This document shows, in pieces, positions 7,865 to 16,713 of a stretch of DNA of 49,419 nt (its first letter is position 1; every line of letters starts with the position of its first letter). Made by a program: the position numbers and the translations under genes. The stretch comes from Phycisphaerales bacterium UBA1845. GTDB taxonomy: Bacteria > Planctomycetota > Phycisphaerae > UBA1845. The notes below the pieces were generated by a model. It ran no database searches. It was not told where the DNA came from and was given only the letters and a program-made list of their open reading frames with translations. Location: positions 94,305 through 143,723 of the forward strand of contig DDIR01000061.1 of NCBI GenBank assembly GCA_002338715.1, given 5' to 3'.

Positions 7865-9005
7865 TGGACTGCATGACGATGTCGTCTGCGTGTACAATGT
7901 CGTCGATGTATGCGTAACCCAACGTTTCGACGAAAGATTCGCAACTCTTACCGCACATTTTCTGCACGCCGGTTGAATCGTACGAGACCAACCCGGTTGC
8001 AAACACGTTGCCGGCATCGTCGGCCAGATCTACACGCGCACCGATACCAAAAGTGCCATGTACTGACACCAAGTCGTCAGGCTTCAGCCCGTGTCCGTCG
8101 CGAATCGAATCGCAACCTTGCTGGTTGACGCAGATGACACCGCGCGCGCCTTTCTGGACGGCCATCCATCGCGCATCGAGGCTTTGCTCAACCTGCGTGG
8201 GGCGAAACAGCGTGCCGTGATTCTGTCCCTTGACGATCGCTCCCAAAATGCCCTGCGTCTTACCACACGCGATGATCGTCGGCACACCCCAGCTGTTGGC
8301 CAATCGGGCGGCTGAGACTTTTACCTTCATCCCGCCAACACCCGTCGCACTGATTTCTGCCGTCACACATCCTTCCAACGATGCTTGGCCATTGACCTCA
8401 CCGATCACGTCACCGCTGCTGCCGTTTTTGTAGATACCCGGCACACTGCTCAGCAACACAAGCAAGTCTGCCGACGCGACGTTGGTGACCCAGGCGGCTA
8501 GGTGATCGTTGTCGCCGATCTGCTTTTCATCTTCCGCCAGCGCGTCGTTTTCGTTGATGATCGGAACGACGGCGCCCCGAACCAATTCCTGCAAGGTGTG
8601 CCGCGCGCTCAAGAAACGCCTCGGGTTGGAGAAATCGTCTTCCATCATCAGAAGCTGTGCGACTTCCACGCGGTGTCGATGAAACGCTTTCGAAAACAGC
8701 GTCATCAACTTGTACTGCCCCACACTCGCCGACGCCTGGCGCTTGACCACGGACTTCGGCGGTGCGTTGTAGTGCAATCCAGAATAGCCAGCCGCCACCG
8801 CGCCCGACACCACCATGACGACTTCAAATCCCTGATGCAGCAGCACCGAAACGTCGTACGCCAGGTCCGCAATCACTTTCGGACGCAGCTTTCCGTTGGC
8901 TGCGATGACGGCGCTACCGACCTTAACGACAATCCGCTTGACGCCGGAAACAAGCTCCTTGCGCCGCGCATCGGTAAATTGATATGGCGATTGATATTCG
9001 TTCAT
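7833..9005 (-). CDS. proB: Glutamate 5-kinase ProB with PUA domain
   Basis: First enzyme of proline synthesis: phosphorylates glutamate on its gamma carboxyl using ATP. The 390-residue protein has the amino-acid kinase fold (VVKVGSAVI near residue 24, ENDAL, then GDNDHLAAWV and SADLLVLLSSVPG) and a C-terminal PUA domain from about 285. The start is ATG at 9005, which follows the argH stop by 10 bases; an upstream in-frame start would overlap argH. It is the last gene of the argR-argG-argH-proB operon. The final residues (VGWAVPTAV) are encoded by an inserted palindromic repeat and probably are not ancestral. Confidence 0.9.
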   Translation of the reverse strand: MNEYQSPYQFTDARRKELVSGVKRIVVKVGSAVIAANGKLRPKVIADLAYDVSVLLHQGFEVVMVVSGAVAAGYSGLHYNAPPKSVVKRQASASVGQYKLMTLFSKAFHRHRVEVAQLLMMEDDFSNPRRFLSARHTLQELVRGAVVPIINENDALAEDEKQIGDNDHLAAWVTNVASADLLVLLSSVPGIYKNGSSGDVIGEVNGQASLEGCVTAEISATGVGGMKVKVSAARLANSWGVPTIIACGKTQGILGAIVKGQNHGTLFRPTQVEQSLDARWMAVQKGARGVICVNQQGCDSIRDGHGLKPDDLVSVHGTFGIGARVDLADDAGNVFATGLVSYDSTGVQKMCGKSCESFVETLGYAYIDDIVHADDIVMQSTVGWAVPTAV

Positions 9006-9015
9006 GATTGCTGGT

Positions 9016-10350
9016 CTATGGGGTTGGAACGTTGTTCTCACTTGCGGTTTGAATCCGTTGAATCATGGCTTTGGCGATGCGAACCGTTTCTTCCGGGCTG
9101 GCGCTGCCGATGGTTTGATATTGTTTGGCCAGCGCGGCGATGTCGCGCCCGGGTTCAGCCGCATCGAGATCGCCAGCCACCGCATGATGGGCGTCGCGCA
9201 TCGCCATGCCATCCTGCACTTTTTCTTCCATACGCAGCGTTGCGTCGATATGCCCCATTTGCAGCGACGCCTTCAAATTCTCTGGACGAAACGCCAGCGC
9301 CTCGGTGAAGTGTGTTGTCATTTCCAGAAGTTCCGTCAGCAATTCCGCTGACGACTGCACCACCGGTTTGATGCATTGCAGGTCGCGGTTGTATCCGCTC
9401 GGCAGCCCCCTCATAATCAAAAGCGCATGGTTGTGGGCTGCGACGATCGCATTGCATTCACCGCGCAGCAATTCCATCGCGTCTGGGTTGGTCTTGTTGG
9501 GCATCATCGACGACCCGGTCCCAAATGCCGCCGGGTACGCAACCCACGCCAGCGACGTCTGCGCGAAGGCGATGACATCGGTTGCGAATGATTGAAGATG
9601 CAGCGCCGTGTGGGCGGCGTCGGCTAACAGTTCGAGGCAGGCGTCGCGCGTCGATGTTGAATCGAGCGCGTTGTCGCTTGGCCCATCAAACCCCAGCAAA
9701 GTCGCCTGCGTCTTGCGATCGATCGGAATCGACGAACCAGCCACGGCTCCACTGCCCAACGGACACGCACGCTTCCAGGCATTGATCGAATCCGAAAGTC
9801 GGTTGGCCGACCGCTCGAAGGCAGCCGCATACTTCAGCGCCCAGAATCCAACGCTGCCCGGTGCCGCGAACTGACAATGCGTCTGCAACGGGAACACAAG
9901 CGGCGCCCATTGCATGGCCTTGTCGCAAAGTTGCAGGCTCAGTTGCCGCGCGGCATCTGCAACCTTCGAGCCAGCATCGATCGCGTACATGACGAGAAGC
10001 GTTGCCACCTGGTCGTTGCGCGAACGGGCGGTGTGGATTTTCTTACCAACGTCGCCAACCCGCTGCACGAGTTCCGATTCGACCCACGTGTGAATGTCTT
10101 CTGCCGGCGAATCGCTTGGCGGGTCGCCCAGAGTACCTTCGGCCAGCGCATCCACAGCCAGTTGCTTCAACGCAGCCTCGACCGCCACGCACTCATCCGC
10201 GCTGAAGATGCCGGCCTGCTCCAATGTCTTGGCGTGCGCGAGTTGCAGCCGAATCTCAAACGGCAGTAGAAACCAATCCTCCTCCAGCGACCGATTGATT
10301 TTCGCAAAGCTCGGATGCAGCGTTCCCTGTTGTTTCCAAAGCGTTTTCAT
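9016..10350 (-). CDS. argH: Argininosuccinate lyase
   Basis: Last step of arginine synthesis: splits argininosuccinate into arginine and fumarate. 444 residues, normal for the family. The fumarase/aspartase signature is present as GSSMMPNKTNPDAME, with the flexible catalytic serine loop; TARSRNDQ matches the HxRSRNDQ substrate segment with Thr preceding Ala. The start at 10350 (MKTLWKQ) matches the conserved N-terminus; an ATG three codons earlier is also possible. This start lies inside argG in another reading frame, a 95-bp overlap, which is unusually long. Confidence 0.92.
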   Translation of the reverse strand: MKTLWKQQGTLHPSFAKINRSLEEDWFLLPFEIRLQLAHAKTLEQAGIFSADECVAVEAALKQLAVDALAEGTLGDPPSDSPAEDIHTWVESELVQRVGDVGKKIHTARSRNDQVATLLVMYAIDAGSKVADAARQLSLQLCDKAMQWAPLVFPLQTHCQFAAPGSVGFWALKYAAAFERSANRLSDSINAWKRACPLGSGAVAGSSIPIDRKTQATLLGFDGPSDNALDSTSTRDACLELLADAAHTALHLQSFATDVIAFAQTSLAWVAYPAAFGTGSSMMPNKTNPDAMELLRGECNAIVAAHNHALLIMRGLPSGYNRDLQCIKPVVQSSAELLTELLEMTTHFTEALAFRPENLKASLQMGHIDATLRMEEKVQDGMAMRDAHHAVAGDLDAAEPGRDIAALAKQYQTIGSASPEETVRIAKAMIQRIQTASENNVPTP

Positions 10351-11644
10351 AGCTGGCATCCGTTTCCAAGTACGACTCGTCTGCAAACGATTGGCCGACA
10401 TTCGCCAGCCAACTCAGGTTGATGAACCCGCCGGCATCGGCGTGCGAGTATTCACTGGCTTCAAACGTGGACGTCTCCTTGCAGAACATCGAGTTCTCCG
10501 CGTCGATCTTCGAGACGTACATCACCGGATCGAGCGTCACCGTCACCTTCCCGGTCAGACAATCGAGAAGCGGTTTCGCCGAAGCCTCAGCCACCTTGCG
10601 CTGCATCGAAAAGTATTCACCTTTGTACAACAGTGTCGCATAATCCTGCGCAATCGACACGTATCGATCGTAAGCCGGCTTGTTCAGACAGCAACGCGCC
10701 AATGCGTCAGCCGCCGCCTGCAGCAACTTAGCCGCAGGATTGATATACAAACCGCGCGACTTCACGCCGGTCGCCCGATTCTCAATCACCAGATCCCACG
10801 CCCAGTGTGCGTGTCGAAACTGTTTGTTAAGTTGAGTAACCGAATCGGAAAGCGACTGCTTCACGCCATCAACCGCGACAACCGCCCCCTGATCGAATTC
10901 GACCGTCACCGACTTGGGCGAATTCTTCGACCCACCGGTGGCGAACTTGTCTTTGACGAAATCCAGCACCGCACCGACTTCGACGTCGGCTTTTGCGTCT
11001 TCCAGTTCACTGCCTTCGACGCTGATATGCCAGAAGTTTTCGTCGAGGCTGTAGTCTTTGGTTTCGTCGAACTGATCTTCGCATCCCTTGGACTTCAGGT
11101 ATGCGATCAAATCCTTTCGCCCTTCAAACTCCCAGACTTTCCAGGGCGCGAGCACCGGACACTCGGGCGCGAGCGTCTTGTACGCGAATTCGAATCGAAT
11201 CTGATCGTTGCCCTTGCCGGTCGCGCCGTGGATGAGGGTCGCCCCGCCAAGTTCCTTGGCCCGCTTGATTTGTTCGAGTGCGATGAAGGGGCGCGCCAGT
11301 GCGGTTCCGAGTCGATACGTGCCTTCGTAGACTGCCGACAAACCGATCGCCTGCGGAATCACCGTGTCGAACATCATCGGCTTGGCGTCGCGAATGACAG
11401 CCGTCTCCGCACCGCAGCGCAGCGCTTTGTCGCACAGCGCTTCGAGGTCTTCGTCCTGTCCGACATCGACGAGGATCGCGTGGATTTCGTAACCGAGTTC
11501 CTTCAACCAGATCACGATCGCCGATGTATCCAACCCACCCGAATACGCGAGCACGCATTTCGGATTTCCGTTACTGCCGCCGATCTGCGCGAGTTTGTTC
11601 TTGTGGTTTGCAGCGACGGTCTTCATGTTCGACTCACTTTTCAT
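10256..11644 (-). CDS. argG: Argininosuccinate synthase
   Basis: Joins citrulline and aspartate with ATP to form argininosuccinate. 462 residues. The ATP pyrophosphatase P-loop AYSGGLDTS is near the N-terminus, followed by the conserved citrulline-binding segment ATGKGNDQIRFE. The start at 11644 is preferred because GGGAGA lies 8 bases upstream; ATG at 11626 and 11653 are alternatives. The C-terminal 50 residues or so, past the conserved DAGGFINLSW block, are an extension that runs into argH, longer than most ArgG proteins. A lost upstream stop or sequencing frameshift could explain it. Confidence 0.92.
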   Translation of the reverse strand: MKSESNMKTVAANHKNKLAQIGGSNGNPKCVLAYSGGLDTSAIVIWLKELGYEIHAILVDVGQDEDLEALCDKALRCGAETAVIRDAKPMMFDTVIPQAIGLSAVYEGTYRLGTALARPFIALEQIKRAKELGGATLIHGATGKGNDQIRFEFAYKTLAPECPVLAPWKVWEFEGRKDLIAYLKSKGCEDQFDETKDYSLDENFWHISVEGSELEDAKADVEVGAVLDFVKDKFATGGSKNSPKSVTVEFDQGAVVAVDGVKQSLSDSVTQLNKQFRHAHWAWDLVIENRATGVKSRGLYINPAAKLLQAAADALARCCLNKPAYDRYVSIAQDYATLLYKGEYFSMQRKVAEASAKPLLDCLTGKVTVTLDPVMYVSKIDAENSMFCKETSTFEASEYSHADAGGFINLSWLANVGQSFADESYLETDASYENALETTGNAASELCENQSVAGGGLVSTAV

Positions 11645-12089
11645 ATTTATCATCTCCCATCCATTGCCCCAATCGCCTCAGGGCAACGGCTTGCGTGTTC
11701 CTTGATTTGGTGGCGATGAAGAGCACATCATCACCAGCCAGCGTCGCGAGAATCGACGGGTCCTTTTTCTTTTCAATCGCCACCGCCACCGGCTGAGCCA
11801 GCCCGGACTCGGTGAACACCACAATCTGATGCGGTCCACAAACCGTGTACCGCTTCACCCCGGCGAAGTAGGTGGCCATATCTGCATGACCATTTTCCAT
11901 CGCCACCGACCGATACTGACCAGCCACCTTCTTGATGCCGAGTTCGCTGAGGTCGCGACTGAGCGTCGATTGATCGACGGCCATCCCGTCCTTCGCAAGC
12001 GCGTCGAGAATCTCCCGCTGCGAACCGACCGAACCAGACGTCACCAAGGAGGAAACTGCGTTCTGTCTCTGCTGTTTGTCCATCATCAT
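11634..12089 (-). CDS. argR: Arginine repressor ArgR
   Basis: Transcription regulator of arginine metabolism; the family forms hexamers that bind arginine and then DNA. About 151 residues: N-terminal winged helix (QSTLSRDLSELGIKK is the recognition region) and C-terminal arginine-binding domain (GDDVLFIAT). It is first in the operon with argG, argH and proB and overlaps argG by a few bases, so it probably regulates its own operon. A promoter predicts transcription starting at 12090, one base before this ATG, so the message may be leaderless; two more ATG codons follow immediately (12086, 12083). Confidence 0.88.
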   Translation of the reverse strand: MMMDKQQRQNAVSSLVTSGSVGSQREILDALAKDGMAVDQSTLSRDLSELGIKKVAGQYRSVAMENGHADMATYFAGVKRYTVCGPHQIVVFTESGLAQPVAVAIEKKKDPSILATLAGDDVLFIATKSRNTQAVALRRLGQWMGDDKYEK

Positions 12090-12096
12090 GTGAAGT

Positions 12097-12124
12097 ATCG
12101 TACAATCGATGCAAAACATTGCAA
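12097..12124 (-). promoter_or_regulatory. Promoter of the argR-argGH-proB operon
   Basis: TTGCAA (plus 12119-12124) and TACGAT (plus 12097-12102) on the minus strand with a 16-base spacer. The repeated TTGCA(A/T) motifs that overlap the -35 region are candidates for an ArgR site but do not match the classical ARG box well. Confidence 0.5.
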
Positions 12125-12181
12125 CATATTATTCGATTGTTTTTGTGGAGAATCCGCGGATCTGCCTCATTGGCCCCATAA

Positions 12182-12784
12182 TCAGGCCAGAACGGCGATT
12201 ATGCCGGAATGAACCCTGCATATATGCAGAAATATGCAACCCCATGGATGGGCCACTGAGTGCATCTCAGGCAATGGCATGCGTTTGTCACAAGCCAGCC
12301 CGCACTCTGGGCAAGCGCCGCTGACGTTACCGGTCAGGTCGTAACCACATTTTCGACAATGACCGGTCGGTGGTCGTCGGTCGCGCCGAAGCAAGTATAT
12401 CCCAGGAACGCCCGTTGCAACGAGAATGCACCAGATCGGAATTGATAGATGCCATTCACGCCCGCCATGGCCGAAAGGCCAACGCCAATACCGGTGAAGA
12501 TCATGCGTGTATATTCGAAACCAGTAGAAGCCTGTTTTGTACCCCAAGCCGGTCGTGCCAGCACCAATAGAACCATCCTTTACAGCAACCCTAAAGCACT
12601 CCCCTTTCCGTCGCCCGAGCCAATCACGCGTTGGATATGCGCGATCCCAACCGACACCCCAAAAGCAGCTGATCGGTAACCAAATCAAGAATATCGCAAA
12701 GAGCGACAGGCACGCCCATTTGATCGCTTTCAGCAATCTGGTTCGAATCCTTAGTCTCATTGGCTTTTCCAACACATACGCCAT
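12182..12784 (-). CDS. Zinc-ribbon membrane protein
   Basis: 200-residue protein of unknown function. It has a first membrane segment near residues 15-40 (ACLSLFAIFLIWLPIS), a second before the ribbon (PIWCILVATGVPGIYLL), then a zinc ribbon with CRKCGYDLTGN and CPECG, a module typical of Phycisphaerae membrane proteins. The start is ATG at 12784; ATG at 12760 (MRLRIRTRLL) is equally possible and gives a positively charged N-terminus. The extreme C-terminus overlaps the palindrome at 12216-12229. Confidence 0.65.
   Translation of the reverse strand: MAYVLEKPMRLRIRTRLLKAIKWACLSLFAIFLIWLPISCFWGVGWDRAYPTRDWLGRRKGECFRVAVKDGSIGAGTTGLGYKTGFYWFRIYTHDLHRYWRWPFGHGGREWHLSIPIWCILVATGVPGIYLLRRDRRPPTGHCRKCGYDLTGNVSGACPECGLACDKRMPLPEMHSVAHPWGCIFLHICRVHSGIIAVLA
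12216..12229. promoter_or_regulatory. Perfect palindrome CTGCATATATGCAG, possible operator
   Basis: 14-bp perfect palindrome with a nearby AATATGCA half, about 100 bp upstream of the argR promoter and inside the end of the zinc-ribbon gene. Resembles AT-cored ArgR boxes only loosely. Confidence 0.3.
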
Positions 12785-12980
12785 TGTAGCCGCAACTTGA
12801 ACTCTGCCACGCAAGAAATTGTGTAGGTCTCGGGTAACATCGCAAATCACCATCACCGCGTCATGACGCGCATGGTCGGCAATGAAGCAATCGCCAGCGT
12901 TAACGAAACCTAAAGCATGTTGTTTGCGTTTCGTGCTAAGATGCACGCTTATGAATCGCTTCAACATGGAGGACAGGGCA

Positions 12981-14096
12981 GTGCAAATGCAGCAAGGGTC
13001 TACCGTGCAACTTGCAGTCTGGATTACCGTCTTAACCTGTATCTCGGTTGCCGCGTTGGCCAACCAGAATGTCAGCCATTCGACACGCGGTGAGGTCGCA
13101 TTCGGTGATCGTGACCTGGATGGTGATGTGGACCTCTTTGATGCTGCCGGGTTTCAGATTTGCTTCAGCGGTCCGGGGCCGGTGGCGCTCGCCCCCGAAT
13201 GCAGTGTGTACGATCGCGAACCGGATGGCGATGTTGACCTAGACGACTACGCGCTGTTTCGCGACGCCGCTGGTTTCTCGCTGAGCTACCACATCCCGAC
13301 TCCGGGCTGCTCGTTCAACGGCTTCAGTTGCGGCGGCCAAGCCAAGATCCCCTTCACCGTCTACAAATCCGCACCCGATGCGCCGGTTAATATCCAACTC
13401 ATCTACGATCTTAATGCGGACGGCATATCGGATGGCATCCTGCCCGTCTTCGGCGACGCCGATTCCGATGGCGATATCGATCTTCGAGATGCTGCACAAT
13501 TTCAAAGGTGCTTCGGTCAGGGTGGATCGAATTGCGATGTCTTCGATTTTGCAGACGACGGCGACGTCGACATCGCTGACTATCGCGAATTCAGCGAAGT
13601 GTTCGGCCTCGGTTCAACAGCGTTTGTCACCTCGGGTGAGTTTCCGATCGGCCAACACGCACTGCGGGTTTTCGTCAACGACACGAACGGCTATGGATTA
13701 AGCGAGACCATTCCATTCGCGGTTGCAGATTGCAAGGCGCCGACGCCCATCTGCATCAATGGAATATCACAACAGCTTTCTCCCCTTCCCCCGGGCACCG
13801 ACGCCGACGGTGATGGCGACATCGATACCGGTGCACTAACCCTCTTTGCAACGGACTTCATTGCTTCCCCTGTGAGCGACTGCTCCGAACCGATCGATTA
13901 CTCCATAAGCCGCCCATTCGAAACGCCAGACGTCGAGCAGCAAGTACTCATCGTCACTTGCGATGATGGCGCGTTCGTGTCGGTCCGGGTCTACGCATGG
14001 GACCAAGCCGTCAACCCCGAAACCGGCATGCGCAACCACGACTATTGCGAATCGAACATTATCATCGACAACAACTTTAGCCTCTGCACACCGTAG
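12981..14096 (+). CDS. Secreted protein with dockerin/EF-hand-like repeats
   Basis: 371-residue exported protein. Signal peptide at about 1-25, then three Asp-rich calcium-loop units of the type DxDGDVDLxDAAxFQ (about residues 30-85, 155-205 and 270-285), the pattern of planctomycete dockerin-like domains, alternating with beta-rich Cys-containing parts. Likely calcium-bound and cell-surface or released. The start is GTG at 12981, because GGAGG lies 8 bases upstream at 12968-12972; upstream ATG codons (12951, 12966) lack a good site. No cohesin partner is visible. Confidence 0.75.
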   Translation: MQMQQGSTVQLAVWITVLTCISVAALANQNVSHSTRGEVAFGDRDLDGDVDLFDAAGFQICFSGPGPVALAPECSVYDREPDGDVDLDDYALFRDAAGFSLSYHIPTPGCSFNGFSCGGQAKIPFTVYKSAPDAPVNIQLIYDLNADGISDGILPVFGDADSDGDIDLRDAAQFQRCFGQGGSNCDVFDFADDGDVDIADYREFSEVFGLGSTAFVTSGEFPIGQHALRVFVNDTNGYGLSETIPFAVADCKAPTPICINGISQQLSPLPPGTDADGDGDIDTGALTLFATDFIASPVSDCSEPIDYSISRPFETPDVEQQVLIVTCDDGAFVSVRVYAWDQAVNPETGMRNHDYCESNIIIDNNFSLCTP

Positions 14097-14139
14097 CCAG
14101 ACACCATGCGTTGGTTGAACACCCAACCGAGGATCACAT

Positions 14140-15543
14140 ATGCCCGATTACGAAGAGGTCATTGAGACGCAACTGAAAGATGGCTGGGCCCACCTGAAGG
14201 AAGGTAACCCGCAACTCGCGAGACTCGAATTCGAAGCCGCACTGGAAGAAGATCCATTTTCGCGCGAAGCCTACGACGGAATCCTCGAATGCCGAAAGGC
14301 TCGATTCTGGTTCTATCGAATGGTGCAGCGATATGGCGTCAAATTTACCGATGTGGTGACTGGCCAGGGAAAACTCTCAACCGGGTGGTTCCTGGCAATT
14401 TTCGGCGCGGTCCCCGGTGGGCTGATCAAGGCGATTCGCACAACACCCGATCTTGGCCCGATTCTTTGGCCCATTGTACTCGCGATGGTCGGGTATTTGA
14501 TCGTGTCGCAGCTGGCTGACAACATCGCCACGATCGCACTGCGCTTTAGCGGCGACGAAGACGAGCCCATTGCGACATCGTACGTGGTCAATGCATACCT
14601 GGGGATCGTGTTTCTGCTTTCGACGATCGGCGCGGTCGGCCTGTATTTTCGGGTCGATCACATTGCAACGCTATTTGCTGCGCTATTCTTGTTCATGCTG
14701 GTCGTCTCAATCGAGGCAACATTCAAGCCGCGGCTAGGACAGATGCGCTGGGTAATGGTCGTCTTTCTGCTTGGCCTCATCGGTTGCGCGACGGCAGCCG
14801 TTGCGATCGCCGCAATTCGCTGTGAAGGGACAGACTGGAACGAGCACATACCGGCGTCAGCCGGCATCTGCTTTCTGATCGTGATTGCCGGCGTTATTGG
14901 TTCGCATCCACTCGCCAACATGCTCTTGCAATTCGCGGATCGCGGTATCAGCCACCTCGACTTGAGTATGTATGCCAGCAATCCAGGGAAATTCGAACTT
15001 GACGAATCGAAACTGAGGATGCTGCACCCGGAACTTTATGGATGGCGGGCGTTGTTTCACGGATGGTTCTACAGCGAGCGCGGCCTGTCGGCGAAAGAGG
15101 CCCGCAGCATGCTCCGCGAAAATCTCATTCATGGTGATTCAAGGGCGGCCGTCGTGATCGAAACCGAACCGCTGAGGGTCGCGGCTTACACGGATGAACT
15201 CGACTGTATTTCAGTGCTGGAATTCAGCCAGAAGTTTTCGAAGCGACTTGAAGTGCGCAAAGGTGATCGACTTCTCACCGTCAATTCCTACAGCAATGAT
15301 CCGCCCGGTGTTGATCTCAGGCCCGGACTGAACGCGCGTGGACGATTCAAGAACTTCTGGCCCATCGTGGTTCAATTCCTGACGAACGACACGGTGCCAG
15401 TCAAAGAGAGAATGGCGAACATCTCAAACGAGGAATGGTCGCGGCTTGTCGAATTGAGCAAACAGTATCTCAGAGCCCCGTGGACAGAACCGAGAGATGG
15501 ACGCCCCTTGTTGTCCCATGTGCCACCGCAGATGTTCGAGTAG
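14140..15543 (+). CDS. Polytopic membrane protein with TPR-like N-terminus
   Basis: 467-residue protein I do not recognise. Residues 1-55 look like a tetratricopeptide unit (DGWAHLKEGNPQLARLEFEAAL), residues 75-265 hold about five or six membrane segments, and the 200-residue C-terminus is soluble. The soluble part includes a PDZ-free, beta-rich stretch with RLEVRKGDRLLTVNSY. Starts with ATG after GAGGAT. It follows the dockerin-like gene by 43 bp and may be cotranscribed. Confidence 0.65.
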   Translation: MPDYEEVIETQLKDGWAHLKEGNPQLARLEFEAALEEDPFSREAYDGILECRKARFWFYRMVQRYGVKFTDVVTGQGKLSTGWFLAIFGAVPGGLIKAIRTTPDLGPILWPIVLAMVGYLIVSQLADNIATIALRFSGDEDEPIATSYVVNAYLGIVFLLSTIGAVGLYFRVDHIATLFAALFLFMLVVSIEATFKPRLGQMRWVMVVFLLGLIGCATAAVAIAAIRCEGTDWNEHIPASAGICFLIVIAGVIGSHPLANMLLQFADRGISHLDLSMYASNPGKFELDESKLRMLHPELYGWRALFHGWFYSERGLSAKEARSMLRENLIHGDSRAAVVIETEPLRVAAYTDELDCISVLEFSQKFSKRLEVRKGDRLLTVNSYSNDPPGVDLRPGLNARGRFKNFWPIVVQFLTNDTVPVKERMANISNEEWSRLVELSKQYLRAPWTEPRDGRPLLSHVPPQMFE

Positions 15544-15605
15544 TCACGAATTGTACAAATCGATCGATAATCTCCGGTACCCGATGATCTCTGGTTCCTG
15601 ATGCA

Positions 15606-16334
15606 TCACATGATCAAATCCACAAAGCGCCGCAGAAGCTGATCGGATTCGGGTGTGGGGACGGGGTTGCTGGTCAGCGTTTCGAAGACGTCGTCGTCGG
15701 GCACGTAGCTTTCGCGATAGAAACCGAGACGCTCGATCAGGCGGGCGGCATCCATCTCGGCGTGGAACTGAGTTCCGTAGACGAGCTTGTCGCGCAGGCG
15801 GAAAACCTGGTTGCGACAACGCTGGCTGTATGCCAGCTCGATCGCTTGTTCGGGCAGGCGGACGACATAGTCGTGATGACCCATGTGGCCAAAGAACGAT
15901 TTCGCCAGTCCTTCAAATAGCGGGTCACGCTGACCGGCGTCGGAAAGCCAGAGATTGAACGTGCCGACTTCTTCGTGGGCAATGTCGGTGATGACCGATC
16001 CGCCGAGCACCTTCGCGATGAACTGGTGCCCCCAGCACGAACCAAAGATGGGCCGATCCGCGTCGACCAGCTTCAATACCAGATCGGTCATCGGCGCGGT
16101 GAAGTCATAGTCTTCCGTAACGGTGTGCGCACCAGCCCCTCCGAGAATCACTGCCGCGTAAGGATCGACATCGCTTATCGAGATGTTCGGGTTCTCGGTC
16201 ACGTTGAGCGTGTGCAGTTCCACGCGGTCGCGCCCGAGCCGCTCGGCGAAACAATCGCGTTCATGTTCGGCGATGTGGCGTTGATCCCGAACCTGAATCA
16301 ATACGACCTTGATGGTTCCCTTTGAAAGACTCAT
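15606..16334 (-). CDS. Class I glutamine amidotransferase-like protein
   Basis: 242 residues. The triad of class I amidotransferases is visible: Cys in GSCWGHQ (about residue 100) and His-x-Glu in TQFHAEMD (about 191-193). Free-standing proteins like this resemble GMP synthase glutaminase domains and gamma-glutamyl hydrolases such as those acting on polyamines; the substrate cannot be told from sequence. No synthase partner is adjacent. Start ATG preceded by GAGGTGAG. Confidence 0.8.
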   Translation of the reverse strand: MSLSKGTIKVVLIQVRDQRHIAEHERDCFAERLGRDRVELHTLNVTENPNISISDVDPYAAVILGGAGAHTVTEDYDFTAPMTDLVLKLVDADRPIFGSCWGHQFIAKVLGGSVITDIAHEEVGTFNLWLSDAGQRDPLFEGLAKSFFGHMGHHDYVVRLPEQAIELAYSQRCRNQVFRLRDKLVYGTQFHAEMDAARLIERLGFYRESYVPDDDVFETLTSNPVPTPESDQLLRRFVDLIM

Positions 16335-16713
16335 CTCACCTCGATATTGCTTTAGTACATATGAAATACAACCAAACCGCCCGCCCAGCCGTTCAAGCTG
16401 AGCGGCACATCCGCTTATTCACCCGGTTTCAAGCGTTGCTTGAGGATTGGACAATCTGCCGAATGCTTGCGGTCAGGAAACCCGCACCACATGGTCATGC
16501 ATGGACAATTCAACACCAGCCCACATCGATACACAACTTCTTACGGCTTAACTTGCCTTGTCCGATTCCGTTTGACGAGCAAGCCGGATATGTTACCCAA
16601 TCTCGCACAATTTCGAAATCCCGCCTGACGGATGGCGTGTGGGCCATCGTTGTCATCTGCGGAATTCCAAACCGCTTCGCGCGGTCAAAACAACTCTTTG
16701 GAGACGCCCGAAT
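16335..16713. other. 379-bp intergenic region
   Basis: Region between divergent genes, holding the promoters of the amidotransferase and the M16 peptidase. I see no convincing promoter hexamers, repeats, RNA or small ORF with a ribosome binding site other than GGAG at about 16697. Confidence 0.4.

Noticed and set aside
10094..11719. 541-codon plus-strand ORF opposite argG/argH
   Set aside because: It is antisense to two unambiguous genes; length follows from GC-rich codon bias.
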